Positions 22,451 to 32,239 of a stretch of 53,005 bases of DNA are shown in pieces. A model generated the notes under the pieces. It was not told where the DNA came from and did no database searches. It saw only the letters and a program-made list of their open reading frames with translations. The first letter of the stretch is position 1. Every line of letters begins with the position of its first letter. The position numbers and the translations under genes are program-made. Source of the DNA: Dicyema japonicum. Taxonomy: Eukaryota; Dicyemida; Rhombozoa; Dicyemidae. The stretch is from the NCBI GenBank assembly GCA_011109175.1, contig RDEW01000030.1:26311-79315 (forward strand). Reading direction: 5' to 3'.

Positions 22451-22886
22451 TATTTTTATTTTTGTCCAAGTTTAGGCATTATAGGTTTAAATCTAAAAAA
22501 AATTAATTGGTTGAAACATTTACTAGATTGATTGCAGCACTTGCCAGATTGAATAAGAAAAATATTGATTTAACAAGATTGCTCGCAACAGTTGAGCAGG
22601 AAACACTAAAATAATTAATTGGTAGTCTTTGAGCAGACCGATACTTTAGGTTTGTATAGAATAGGTTTGTGCCCCAAGCCGCACAGCAGTAGCTAATTGT
22701 CAGTTGAATGTATTGCGTATAAAGGTGGCTTTGGGAATTCCTCGGACATCAGTGAGCAATGTAATTCGCACATACTTGCGCGAAGGCCGCATCAAAGATT
22801 GTTTGTTACTCTGAATTTTTGATTGTTTTAAAATAAATACTTTGGTTTTTTAATTTTTTGAAAATTTTGCTTTAAAAAAATATAAT
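22451..22886. other. Unassigned AT-rich stretch
   Basis: No gene or repeat recognised. Short plus-strand frames lack motifs. Confidence 0.35.
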
Positions 22887-22991
22887 GACTTATTTGAAGT
22901 TGAAGGTGACTTGTTTGAAAGCGAAGGTGACTCGTATGAAATGGACAACGACTTAATTGATTTGGAAAACGACTAATATGAAGTGGAAACG
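22887..22991 (+). repeat. 21-bp tandem repeat, five units, coding-like
   Basis: Five units of 21 bp with pattern GAC-TTR-TTT-GAA-GTT-GAA-RRY. In the plus frame they give acidic heptads: DLFEVEG, DLFESEG, DSYEMDN, DLIDLEN, then one with a stop (D-stop-YEVET). Substitutions mostly conserve Asp/Glu and hydrophobic positions. It directly precedes a hAT remnant, but no frame link was found. Confidence 0.75.
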
Positions 22992-23249
22992 CTGTAATCA
23001 AAAATGTCAAAAATTGCATTATAACTTCTTAACTACTTCACTTCTTAAAGGTATAATATCTTTAAACAATTTTTACATATTTTAACTCATTAATAAAAAA
23101 GGACCCTTCCCTAAAAAATGACATTGCCCTACACATAACACAATGTTTTATATTTTGCAAAATAATAATACGAGCATACATTCATCTCCACGTGGAGCAC
23201 TTGTGGCTATTGGTCTTTCATAGTTATTATTATTGCTATTTAGTTGATT

Positions 23250-23780
23250 TGGTAATTGGTATTCCAGATGTAAAGATGGGGGAGTTTCTTAGAAGCGGCA
23301 TTTTATTATTCCGAAAATCTCGTTGCAATAAAAGATATAGTAAACAATTTTGAAAACGATGGGATTTTAGTTGCAAATGTGAAGCAATCAATAATAAAAA
23401 TTTGTTTCATGAACTTTTTGAAATTGCGAATTATAACTGGCTAAAATCTAACTTGGAAAAAGTTGCAAAACTCACGGTATTCAATCAAAGAAAGTTATGC
23501 AGATTTTGAAAAGATCAGTTATATTTCTGTAAAGGGGGATATTGCAATTAATTTTATTGAAAGGTATGAGAAGAATGATTTAATGAATGCTGTTAAAATT
23601 ACTAACAAATCAATAAATCCAATGGCATATTGCAACCTTCTAAAATATCCCGCTATTTCAATTGCAGTGGAACAATCCTTCTCCCGTTTGAAAAAACAGA
23701 TGTCTAAAAATAGAAATTTCAATGAAAACAATATTGAAAAATATTTCATGCTAAATTATAATTTCTCTAACAATACATAG
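23250..23780 (+). pseudogene. hAT-like transposase, C-terminal half
   Basis: Open pieces in shifting frames. 23270-23470 reads FYYSENLVAIKDIVNNFEND, then LFHELFEIANYNWLKSNLEK. 23463-23780 is a clean frame ending NPMAYCNLLKYPAISIAVEQ, SFSRLKKQMSKNR and NNIEKYFMLNYNF. The PAISIAVEQSFSxLK block is the hAT dimerisation motif. The N-terminal part and ends are not visible. It looks like the same family as the 10160-11515 element, covering the part that element lacks. Confidence 0.7.
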
Positions 23781-24107
23781 TTTTCATTAATTTCCATATA
23801 AATTGTCCTAAAATTATTTGTCCTGTTTTCTTAAGATGTCCTATTATTTCCGCCCTACCCTATCACTAAAAGTAAAGTAAGTCAAAAGGTTGCGCTCTCA
23901 GAGATCGGCCAAATTGGTCTGGAGGAAAATTGAAGACAGACCATCAGTTTCTTATAACTGAGACGTTGGTACGCTGTACCAAGTAATAATAGCACAGGCG
24001 GCATTGATATTTACGAATCTCAGTTAGACAATCTTAATTGCATTGATAATTAATATCGATTGAGAGTAAACCACGAAAATAAAATTTGAGAGAAAAACCA
24101 GTTAATA
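23781..24107. other. Intergenic, no gene seen
   Basis: Downstream flank of the minus-strand capping protein gene. No repeat or gene recognised. Confidence 0.4.
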
Positions 24108-25162
24108 TTAAATAGATTCTCCTTTAAGCGACGAACCAATGCCATAACTAGAAATCTTTTCCCAGTCAATCTTGCATTTTGTAATCGGAAGAGTTTTCCT
24201 CAGCGACTTGAAGCATTCGGAGGACAATTCTCCAAACTTTTGGTTCAGTTGATTCTGGAATTCATTTTCCGCACATTTTATGTAATTTACGACCACATAC
24301 ACCAAATCATCACCCTGATAAATTTAACGGTTAAAAGTACTTTTTCGAACGAATACGAGAATTCTCGGCCACAGTACAACTGCACATTGCCATCTTCCAT
24401 ATAATGAGTCCTTCCGTTTATCTTTCCCTTCAAATGAAACCCATTTTCGAGGGAAAGGAACCAATGAGACTTTAGCAATCCACTCCTAAAAGTTACAAAA
24501 CGAACAAACCAAAAGTTATTAGAGCTGTGCTGAGAAGACGATATGCAAATGTTGACTTGGTTCTCACTTCCGACAACCAGAGAAGTTCCCTCGTCATAAT
24601 GGGAAGTCACGTAACTAGCAACTTCATTTTGGAGGGATTTAACAAACTCCGAGCAGGAAAAGTGGTAGCTATTGACATTGTCAACCTTTAAACTCAAAGG
24701 ATCGACTCTACGGGTTAGACAGTGAGCCAACCTGAAAGAAATATCCCGCACAGGATCGAAATAGATGCTCTTGTCTTGATCAATCAAATTATAGCATGTC
24801 ATAAGAACACGGTGGTCGTTTACAGTGCACGTGGAAAAGCTGTCTTGGTGAAATTTTTGGAATGTCCTGAGAATTTAAACCCAACTGAAAACTCTGGGAA
24901 AAATTGTCTGGTCTGTGAAGTATCTGAGAGAACGTCGAGGTCTAGAAATTCAAATCAAGGCAAAGGTACCATTGAGAATGTAAAGACTCTGTCCTGGAGG
25001 ACAAGAAGACACAATGCTTTCAATTATGGGCTAAAAATCAGCCTTAAAGGGAAATTTGGATTTATTGCGTGCAAACAGTAAATTGTGCTGACTTAACTAC
25101 AGTAATTCACAAATAATGCAGCTCTATTTTATTTTATTTACCTGCAAGTCAGAGTTAGCCAT
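24108..25162 (-). CDS. CAPZA: F-actin-capping protein subunit alpha
   Basis: Half of the CapZ heterodimer that caps actin barbed ends; also part of dynactin in animals (family knowledge). Exon order on the minus strand: CPPGQSLYILNDLDVLSDTS (matching PPGEFNEVFNDVRLLL), FHQDSFSTCTVNDHRVLMTC, YFDPVRDISFRLAH, VASYVTSHYDEGTSLVVG, NNFWSGLLKSHWF, THYMEDGNVQLYC, and NYIKCAENEFQNQLNQKFGE ... KIDWEKISSYGIGSSLKG. Introns in frame: 24315-24340 (26 nt), 24486-24509 (24), 24867-24892 (26) and 24942-24969 (28). The N-terminus is less certain. A plausible ATG at 25160-25162 starts MANSDLQ and is followed by a GTAAAT donor, but the path across 25020-25140 is ambiguous. The C-terminal tentacle region is complete. 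Confidence 0.93.
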
Positions 25163-25621
25163 TAAAGGAAAATAGTTGTCAAATTAAATTTTATTTATTT
25201 TAATTTTATTTTTAGCCAACAAATTAATCAACAATTTAATTAAATATTAAGTTTATATTTACTTCACAAAATTTAACAAAAAATCTATTATTAACTCTTC
25301 ATTAAAATTTTAAACTTCCTAGGTCTTATAAACTAGTAAGCAGCTTTCGTGATAGAGAACATATTCCTCTTACAATTTTTGCGGAAATTTCTCAACTGTT
25401 TCTCTTCCTTTTGTTATCAAGCAGGTAGTAAGATTAATTATGGAATCCGAGGTTTTACTTTGTCTTTAATTTCTTAATTTGGATGAAATATTTGCTTTAT
25501 TCCCTTATTTGTACTTTATATTGTTAGTTTGTGGGATCTTTTTTCGACTTTTTAGAAGGTTAACTGAATCCGAGAATTATTAAACTTTATTATTAAACAA
25601 TCAATCAATTCCAATATTTAC
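25163..25621. other. Intergenic, no gene seen
   Basis: Very AT-rich between the capping protein start and the possible exon at 25622. No repeat recognised. Confidence 0.35.
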
Positions 25622-25745
25622 ATCATGAATTATTGATTACATACTTTGTGTCATTTGTGAGTGATAAATCTTTAAGAATTCGCTAATTTTACTTATTGGA
25701 AATCCTTTGAAGAGCTCATCGAAAATAGTGTAATCGGTAGGGGGC
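25622..25745 (-). CDS. Possible terminal exon of an unidentified gene
   Basis: The minus strand has a protein-like run, DYTIFDELFKGFPISKISEF followed by LKIYHSQMTQSM and a stop near 25638. A possible acceptor (CTAAAAG) lies just upstream at about 25750. Beyond that, SINE1-type sequence begins. I do not recognise the protein. It may be the last exon of a gene truncated or displaced by the SINE insertion. Confidence 0.3.
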
Positions 25746-25794
25746 TTTTAGAATTATTTAGAACATTAGAAATCTAAGATATATATTGCCGCAG

Positions 25795-26085
25795 GGCGTT
25801 AGTATGGTGCTATGTGGCTACTTGAATTGAAGATTTTTTGTTTGTTTCTTTTCCTCCTCTTCCCTTTGGGATTGTTGGTGTGTCCTCTGTTCCTCCTCTT
25901 CCCTTTTGGATTGTTAGTGTGTTTCATGTGGTTCACATCTCTGGTGGCGCAAGATATAATCCTAAATTATAACAAAAAAGGATCATTAGTCAACAACCAT
26001 CCAGAGGAGTTCCTCCTGAACGGCACTTCCTTCGAGTCAGAGAAGGCGAAGATTGCTTAGGGAGGCCGGGATCACCTGAATTTTT
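25795..26085 (+). repeat. SINE1-like element with a LINE GIT-stop tail
   Basis: The left part (25795-25945) is a diverged SINE1 head: TATGGTGCTATGTGGCTA, the TTTGTTTGTTTCTTTTCCTC block, then TGTGGTTCACATCTCTGGTG. A short internal duplication, TCCTCCTCTTCCCTTTGGGA / TCCTCCTCTTCCCTTTTGGA, occurs at 25853-25910. The right part (26000-26085) ends GAGGCCGGGATCACCTGA, the Ala-Gly-Ile-Thr-stop codons of LINE-B ends, then CAATAAATTTAAAT. So this copy joins the SINE head to another LINE's tail. Confidence 0.5.
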
Positions 26086-26164
26086 TCATTCTGGTTCAAT
26101 AAATTTAAATTTAATATATATCACGTGTCTCATAATGTAATTATTTAGAAAGTTATTGCTCAGA

Positions 26165-26335
26165 TCAGGTATATCCAGTTCCTACGGTCAAACCCATCCT
26201 TTCTAAACATCACCTCCAACTGTTATGTCTTTGTGAGTACTATTCGAGAAGAGTAGGGAAGAGATAAATCCTTTTTTGGATGCAGTCCAGGCACTGGGAG
26301 TCTATTAAGACAGGTGGATAAGATGGGAGCTATTA
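26165..26335 (-). repeat. Old SINE1 copy, reverse orientation
   Basis: Diverged match to the minus-strand form of SINE1: TATCCAGTTCC, CTCCAACTGTTATGTCTTTG, AAATCCTTTTTTGGATGC, AGTCCAGGCACTGGGAG, ACAGGTGGAT. The order is conserved and the distances are similar to the young copies. Confidence 0.5.
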
Positions 26336-26469
26336 TGATTTGAATGAAGAACAAAACGAAACCCTTCGACCAGCTAGAAAGCAGTCTTAGAATTCAAAAT
26401 TTCAAAACATTTGAATTATTACAATTTTAAATTTATTAAATAATTTATTTAATATTACATTTTCGTGTA

Positions 26470-27123
26470 ATGGTTGTCGTAATGTATTTTATTGTTTTAG
26501 GAGCCAACAATAAATGTTGTCAAAGCACTCTTGATTTTGGATTCGACTTCAAATGAGAGAGTTATGTGTAAAGTAAGTAATAGATAATTTCAGTACTATT
26601 CTCCTATATTTCCAACAGAGAAAGAACAGCGGAGATTTGAAAAGGAAATTGTGAATAATTATGAGCTGGCAGGACGTATTTAATCACTTTTTACAATTTA
26701 GCCGAAATAATGATCCAGGACGAGTACTTCGTGGTATTCAAACCTTCAAACGACCTTCTTTTTGCCATAGTCTCTGATATTAACGAAAATTCGGTATTTT
26801 TTCATGACCATAACGTAGATGTTTCTATACGATGCCATGGAAACGTTTTTTGGAGGTATATTGGAGATTCTGAAGAATGATGTCCGCAAAGAAACCCTTA
26901 TGAATGGAATAACCAACGTGGTCCTGCTTTTGGACTCGTTTATTTTCAATGGGTTTGTCTTTGTAATAAAACTAGAATAATCCTTGAATTTAGCAGTCGT
27001 TCTCTTATAGAGAATGTCTTTCTGGAAGAGTCACCCATGGAGTTTAATCTGAACAGGGTTTGCCACCTATGTGTTATTATCTTATAGCTCAAAGAGGAAT
27101 TCAAATATTTCATCATGAAATAG
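26470..27123 (+). CDS. COPZ1: Coatomer subunit zeta
   Basis: Small subunit of the COPI coat F-subcomplex, in Golgi-to-ER and intra-Golgi transport (family knowledge). Six introns give a 166-codon frame; human COPZ1 has 177. They are 26473-26500 (28 nt), 26573-26593 (21), 26676-26701 (26), 26794-26818 (25), 26953-26975 (23) and 27058-27087 (30). The first follows the ATG directly. Longin-type sequence: INVVKALLILDS, SPIFPTEKEQRRFEKEIVNN, EYFVVFKPSNDLLFAIVSD, MFLYDAMETFFGGILEILKN, VVLLLDSFIFNGIILEF, ending EEFKYFIMK. The last exon plus 3' flank is tandemly repeated at 27212-27338, next to an inserted LINE. Confidence 0.94.
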
Positions 27124-27338
27124 TTTTGTTTTAATTAAAACTTGGTTTTTAAAAAAAATATTGAATTTTGTTTTAAAACACGGGCAACCCACCTAGGCAC
27201 TATCAGACTCTCTTATAGCTCAAAGAGGAATTCAAATATTTCATCATGAAATAGTTTTGTTTTAATTAAAACTTGGTTTTTTAAAAAATATTGAATTTTG
27301 TTTAAAACACGGGCAACCCACCTAGGCACTATCAGACC
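27081..27338 (+). repeat. ~130-bp tandem duplication of COPZ last exon and LINE start
   Basis: 27081-27210 and 27212-27338 are nearly identical. Each has the end of the last COPZ intron, the final exon (KEEFKYFIMK-stop), an AT-rich 3' flank and ACACGGGCAACCCACC, the first bases of the inserted LINE. Differences are two one-base indels in A/T runs. The first unit completes the COPZ frame. The second is left in front of the LINE. Confidence 0.8.
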
Positions 27339-28323
27339 TTTTTTGTCTGCTAAGTATGGTGTTGATGATGCTGGGCTAGTAAATGTGAAGGCGTTGATCG
27401 AATTACAATATAATAATTTGATGGAAAAGATCAACTTAAAAAGCCTTCATAAGGTCCTCTTCTGAGCATTGGACAACCCACATGTCGACCTTAAGTCGTC
27501 GACAATATGGCTAAAATACGGTGACAACTCACCTCGATCGGAGGCGTTGTACACGTATATGCAAGACCGCAATATTTTTTGGGGTCGATCAACAAATACA
27601 TGTCCCCACTGTAAGTCAAGGAGCATGTCGGTTGATCATTTAGCCACTCGATGTGGATCCATGCTCTGCCACGACTATGTGTGGAGGCACAACGAGGTAG
27701 TAAGGAGTCTTCATCTTCTACTATGCAATAAGTATGGTATTCGCCACACCAGAAAGTTGCGGACTCATAAGGTGCAATCTGTAGTAGAGAACACCAGGGT
27801 CCAAATTAAGGTAGACAGTGTTATCCGTACCTCGGTGCTAGTCAAGCACAATAAACCGGACATTGTGGTACACGATAAGGAGTCTGGCCAAGTCCTTATC
27901 ATAGAGGTTGGCATCACGTCTCAAGACCGTTTGCAGACTGTGGAGGTGGAGAAAAAAAGGAAGTATGACTTTCTTGCAAACGAGATGGGGCAGATGCTTG
28001 GTTGCAAGGTCCTCGTTATTCCTATAGTAATGACGTGGGAAGGAATTGCAACAAAGTACCACAAGGGTTATCTGAAGCAGTTGGGGGTAGATAGGAAGCT
28101 CCAGGCCTATCTACAGTCCACTGTGTTAAAGCGGACCCTAGAGAGCCTGACACTGGAGTATAGGAGGCAGAGCCCTGAGATGCCATATGGGCAGAGGGTT
28201 CAATTAGACAAGCGCTCTCGGAGTTGTTTCAGCAACCAGAATCGAACCTGCCTGAGGAGGCTGGCGAACAGGCAGGCGAGGAAGGTTGTTGATAAATATA
28301 TTAACTTTTTTATTGTTTGTTAA
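27307..28323 (+). pseudogene. LINE 3' portion: zinc finger and restriction-like endonuclease
   Basis: Represents the end of an R2/R4/NeSL-type LINE, whose nuclease lies downstream of RT. 27307-27460 holds the linker (TGNPPRHYQTFFVCKYGVDD ... LYNNLMEKINL) and ends in a stop. 27469-28323 is a clean 284-codon frame. It has a CCHC finger, CPHCKSRSMSVDHLATRC (residues ~40-57), then a PD-(D/E)xK-type nuclease: KPDIVV, LIIEVGIT, and KKRKYDFLANEMGQML after it. The C-terminus is basic. RT is absent, so the copy is 5'-truncated. A related element on the minus strand at 48500-50280 has RT and the same linker but lacks the nuclease. It sits in the 3' flank of COPZ. Confidence 0.85.
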
Positions 28324-28640
28324 ATAAAGTGGGGTGTTTTAGATTTAAATAGTAAATTTTGTCCATCAGGTAGCAAAGTGGTTAGTGGTGTCGCTATTAG
28401 CTATGGACTCTATTCACACATCGTTACCTACATGGCTGAAGGATTCTATGCTGCTCTGTATTTTCTTCAAACTTTAAGAGACGATCATCCAGTGTCTGAC
28501 CGTCATCCAAAAAGTCTATCTCTTCTTGACTAGATTGGAAGGATTCTCACAATGGGGGATATGTTTGCACGTGATTTAGGCTGACACGCCTGTTTATTCC
28601 ACAATCCAGGAAGCCCTCAACAGAGTCATCAGTTGGCTAT
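28324..28640. other. LINE 3' flank; no gene seen
   Basis: 3' untranslated sequence of the endonuclease LINE and unassigned sequence. 28355-28420 (GTAGCAAAGTGGTTAGTGG) resembles the 5' half of a tRNA A-box region. No B box or cloverleaf could be found. Confidence 0.35.
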
Positions 28641-30088
28641 TATTATTATTATTATAAGCAACTACATAGAATCATATAAACTATAATTCTATTCGTGCCG
28701 CGTCGAACAATCCTCTTAATTAGCCTTTCCCATCCCCTCCTGTCCGATGCCAAGTTCCGCAGACTACTAAGGTCTTCACCGTCCTTTAGTTGTTTGGTTA
28801 CTGATCTCAGGTCACCATTAAGGACTTCCGGAAGAGTTATTCTTGGACGACCTCTGAACTTCTCCCCTGACGTATCGAAGTTCTTCCATGACGACGTTTG
28901 CTGGTGTGTCTTGTTCCAATCTGAGAATATGGCCAAACAATCTCCAGCGAGCCTTCATGATCATGGTGCTCAGAGGTCCGGAACCGCATCTTCTATATAA
29001 ATTTTCACTCCCTACACGCATTGGCCACTTTATTCCAAGAGAGACCGAAGTTGCCTTCTGTGAAAGGAGTCAAGGTTTTGTTCGTCCGTTTTCGAAATTC
29101 CCCACGTCCCAGAGTTGTATGTTAGTATGGGCCTCACGAAACGCCTCATACAACCTCAGTCGGAGTGATGGCCCGACCCGAAGCATTTTTCTTATCCAAC
29201 ATTTCATAAGTTTTGCATAGTAACCGTAGATAACAATTTTCTTCTTGCAATGTCTTCGGAGTCTCCGAGAAGAGAGCCAAGCTTTACGGTCTTCCTCCAA
29301 CATTCACTATTGCGTAGTTCCATCCGCTTAATTTCAACAATATCCGTTTTCTGAACATTCAGTGATAGACACCATTTGGCCAAACAGCCTGATGCAACCT
29401 CCAAGAGACGTAAGAGTGCTTCTTTGTCAGTCGAGATAAAGTCAACATCATCGGCATACACGATCTCCATAATATCATTGTTGTAATACTTCCGGAGGTC
29501 TTGCAGAGCCGATTCAAGGTATATAGCAAACAATACTGGGGAAAGGGAATCTCCTTGGGGTGTGCCCACTGTTGAAATAATTTCCCGTGACAAACATTTT
29601 CCAATACGCACTCGTAACCTCGTGTTTGATAAGAGTATCCGTATCAGAATAACCGAGTCCTTATCCAGGAAACTTTCAAGCACTTCAATGAGTTTTCCCC
29701 GACGGACAGTGTCGAAAGCTCTGGTCAGATCAATTCCAAGGATAGTCTTTGAGCTCCGGAATCTTTGTTGAATAGCACATTGCCATCTATGGCACCATAC
29801 TACATCAGCCGTTGATCTCCCTGTCCTAAAACCACTCTGGCTCTGGGCCAAGTACCCGTCCACCGGCTCTTGGATCCGATTAAGAGTAATTAGGGCAAGG
29901 ATCTTCCTTAAGGTGTTTAGAAGGATGACAGGGCGCAGGTTTTCAACTGGCCCAGGGGGTTTATTACCTTTTTGAACTGGTACTAGTATCCCCTTTCCAA
30001 TTTCTGAAAAGTCCTTGTTTTCTATCATGTCATTCAGCAATTTTGAGAGTTTATCTGCAAGTTCTGGAGGGCCAAATTTTAGCAATTC
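28640..30088 (-). pseudogene. LINE-A4, long open RT, near-intact 3' part
   Basis: 29204-30085 is a 293-codon open frame with all RT blocks: FGPPELADKLSKLLNDMIEN, LRPVILLNTLRKILALI, QSGFRTGRSTADVVWCHRW, GIDLTRAFDTVRRGKL, GTPQGDSLSPVLFAIYLESA, and the catalytic MEIVYADDVDFIS. 29070-29303 continues with EDRKAWLSSRRLRRHCKKKI. 28652-28936 ends FDTSGEKFRGRPRITLPEVL ... SLRNLASDRRGWERLI. The 3' tail is (TTATAA)n-like. It is the best-preserved LINE-A here, with frameshifts only downstream of RT. Its upstream segment is present but inverted (30090-30475). Confidence 0.85.
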
Positions 30089-30089
30089 A

Positions 30090-30478
30090 GAGGGTCCTCA
30101 GACTGTTTGCAAACTGAAACAAGAACGAAGGCAAATTGAGAGAAAAATCAAACTCCTAAACAGACTACATCACACTAGTCAGTTGGAAAGCAAGATCAGA
30201 GAGGTAGAAAACCTTAAAGACAATGCTGCGACATTCATGGCTATACGACTAATACGGAGGAAGAGCCAATCAGTGAAACTTATTTTGCATGACAGAAATG
30301 GAAAAACAATAGGAAATGTTGCAGAACAGACAGAGTTCATAGCATCGCATATTGAACAACTGTTCTTTGTAAAAGGAGAAAAATCAGATTTCACGCCTAA
30401 GAACACAACACTTGAACGGATCATTTCACCGGAGGAGGTTTGCATGGCGATAAGTTGGCTATTAATGAACGGAAAATT
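30090..30478 (+). pseudogene. Inverted 5' segment of the same LINE-A copy
   Basis: The plus strand encodes the region that should precede RT: QTVCKLKQERRQIERKIKLL, ENLKDNAATFMAIRLIRRKS, VKLILHDRNGKTIGN, and EEVCMAISWLLMNGK. That last block is normally followed within about ten codons by the GPPELADK segment found at the start of the minus-strand RT. It is head-to-head with 28640-30088, and the inverted piece ends where the forward piece would begin. That is the layout made by twin priming. Confidence 0.75.
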
Positions 30479-30905
30479 CCAAAGACCACGGTAATATCAG
30501 ACTAACTACTCCAGACGTGCTCCAAAAGAGACCTGTTCTTGACCACATGCTTTATTTCTCGAGCCAAAAAAGCACGCATCGTCTAAATCCTTGTAGTCGC
30601 ACGTGCTTGTACCTCAGTTCTTACTGATTAGAGATTTCAGACGCATGGAGAGAAGACCTTTCCAGAAGTCAATCATTCCGTAAATTTAAGAACTTTTTTG
30701 ACTATCTTCAATCTTCAATGAATTTGTAGAGAAAATGAATGGATCCCAAAATGTGTATGCATAAGAAATTCATGGCTCAATGTATTGCTTGCAGATAGCT
30801 TCCAAAATAGAGTGGTTTCCGATCTTCCCTAACTCAGAGAGACATTTCAGCATGGTCGTCTTATTAATATTAGATACACCGAAAAAGAAGTTAGCAGTCA
30901 ACAAC
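30478..30905 (-). pseudogene. LINE-B C-terminal region and tail
   Basis: The minus strand reads TTMLKCLSELGKIGNHSILE and ISYAYTFWDPFIFST (matching IRYACASWG of LINE-B1), then a degenerate end. At 30485-30530 the tail matches that of LINE-B2: AAGACCACGGTAA, ACTAACTA and GTGCTCC in order. The RT of this copy probably continues at 31670-32065 and 35950-36040. Confidence 0.5.
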
Positions 30906-30969
30906 TAATTAAGTTTATTGTCTTTTGTCAAAAGATTTATAAAATTGATTATTTTAGGATAAAGAACTT

Positions 30970-31450
30970 ATACAGTAAAACTCCTTCTAACTGCCAGTTT
31001 TTTTAACCGACAAATTTTACCGAAAATCCCAAATCATATGGCAAACTCCTCCTAACTGCCAGTTTTCTTAACCGCCAAAAATAGTTCATTAAAATTTATT
31101 TTTAAAAATATCAAGCTAATGTATTTACACCAATTGTAACAAGGGCAAACACAAAAAATCTGACAATTAGACGCCATCATATATTTGAGCTTTGCTTGGA
31201 AAGTGTTTAAAATTACAACGATTTTGTTTCAAGTTCCAATTTATTAGATCTCATGGTAGAGGTTTTTTGAATATTGAATTTAAGGAAGAAGATATTCTTT
31301 TAGAAAAATAGAAACGGCTGGAATTGACAAAAAAAGCAATTGATTTAATATGTGCACTGGTAGCTTGATAATTCTTCAACTCTTGTAGATATATGGGAGA
31401 GCGAAGAGACGATATTAACGTGGTAACTAAGAAAGAATGTTATTCGGCTC
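30970..31450. mobile_element. Possible pogo/Tigger-type remnant
   Basis: Begins TATACAGTAAAACTCCTTCT, the TA + CAGT start seen at ends of pogo-like elements. Then come two related runs, CTAACTGCCAGTTTTTTTAA and CTAACTGCCAGTTTTCTTAA (30990 and 31050). No transposase frame and no opposite terminus were identified. Confidence 0.3.
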
Positions 31451-31669
31451 TTTAAGTATTGAAAAATTATTTTAAACAGCGGGGTCATATATGATCCCCA
31501 GTATTTTGATTGAGTTTGTGGAGGGAATTGATTTCCACTAAGTCAAAAAAGGTGCTAAGTTTATCAGTCTTCTATTGGAATCAAAAATCACAGAGCTCGC
31601 ATTTTCAGGACTTGTGTGTAATAGGTTCCTCGTAATCCAACAGTTCAGGTTCTCCAGTAACTCTCGTTA

Positions 31670-32065
31670 ACGGGTACCCACTGTGTGGATACACTGGTCT
31701 CTTGTTTCCAGGATTATGTCATCAGCATAAGCGTATCGTCGCTGCTATGGGAAGGCATGTCGCTCATAAAGAGGTTGAAGAGAATGGGCGACAGTGGGTA
31801 TCCTTGCGAAACCCCATTCGGCAGAAACTTGGTGACAGAAAATATGGAATGGGAAATTACTCTTCTCTTCGTCCGTTGAGGAAGTTTGCAAGCCAAATTT
31901 TTAAGTTTTTTAGAATGTTAAAGCCATCAATCTTCGTAGTAATTTCCTCGGAATCGAGTCAAAAGCCTTATGAATGTCGATGGAACACATAATGGTCATT
32001 TGATGCCGAGGTTTGCATTGCAGGCCTTCTTTGATGAATTTCGTCAAGCATGTAAGGTGACTATA
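31670..32065 (-). pseudogene. LINE-B RT part, right side of a transposon-split copy
   Basis: Minus-strand RT pieces: HLTCLTKFIKEGLQCKPRHQ and DIHKAFDS at 31930-32060, and LPNGVSQGYPLSPILFNLFM at 31714-31896, then a worn AYADDIILET. The upstream continuation (TIVKDQIKPYLPDVSFQQ) is at 35950-36040, on the other side of the Tc1/mariner-like element. The two parts join at a TATA in the target. Confidence 0.65.
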
Positions 32066-32239
32066 TTATTTCAGGTTTAAAGTGGGTCTTGCCAAACGCA
32101 AAGTGGAACAAAAAATAATTTTTGTTTTTTTGAACCGTGTGCAAAAAAAGCAAAAGTTTCGAGATCAATTGCAAAAGTGACTAAGCAAAAACCTATATAT
32201 TCGCATGTCTGCGCAAATATTTCATTTTTTCATTCGTAT

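Noticed and set aside
24722-25081. 119-codon plus-strand frame
   Set aside because: It is antisense to the capping protein alpha exons, which show clear family conservation.
28355-28420. tRNA-like 5' half (GTAGCAAAGTGGTTAGTGG)
   Set aside because: No B box, acceptor pairing or anticodon arm could be folded; likely chance or a very old SINE head.
31000-31075. Short tandem repeat CTAACTGCCAGTTTT as a satellite
   Set aside because: Only two units; better explained as the end of a pogo-like element, itself uncertain.
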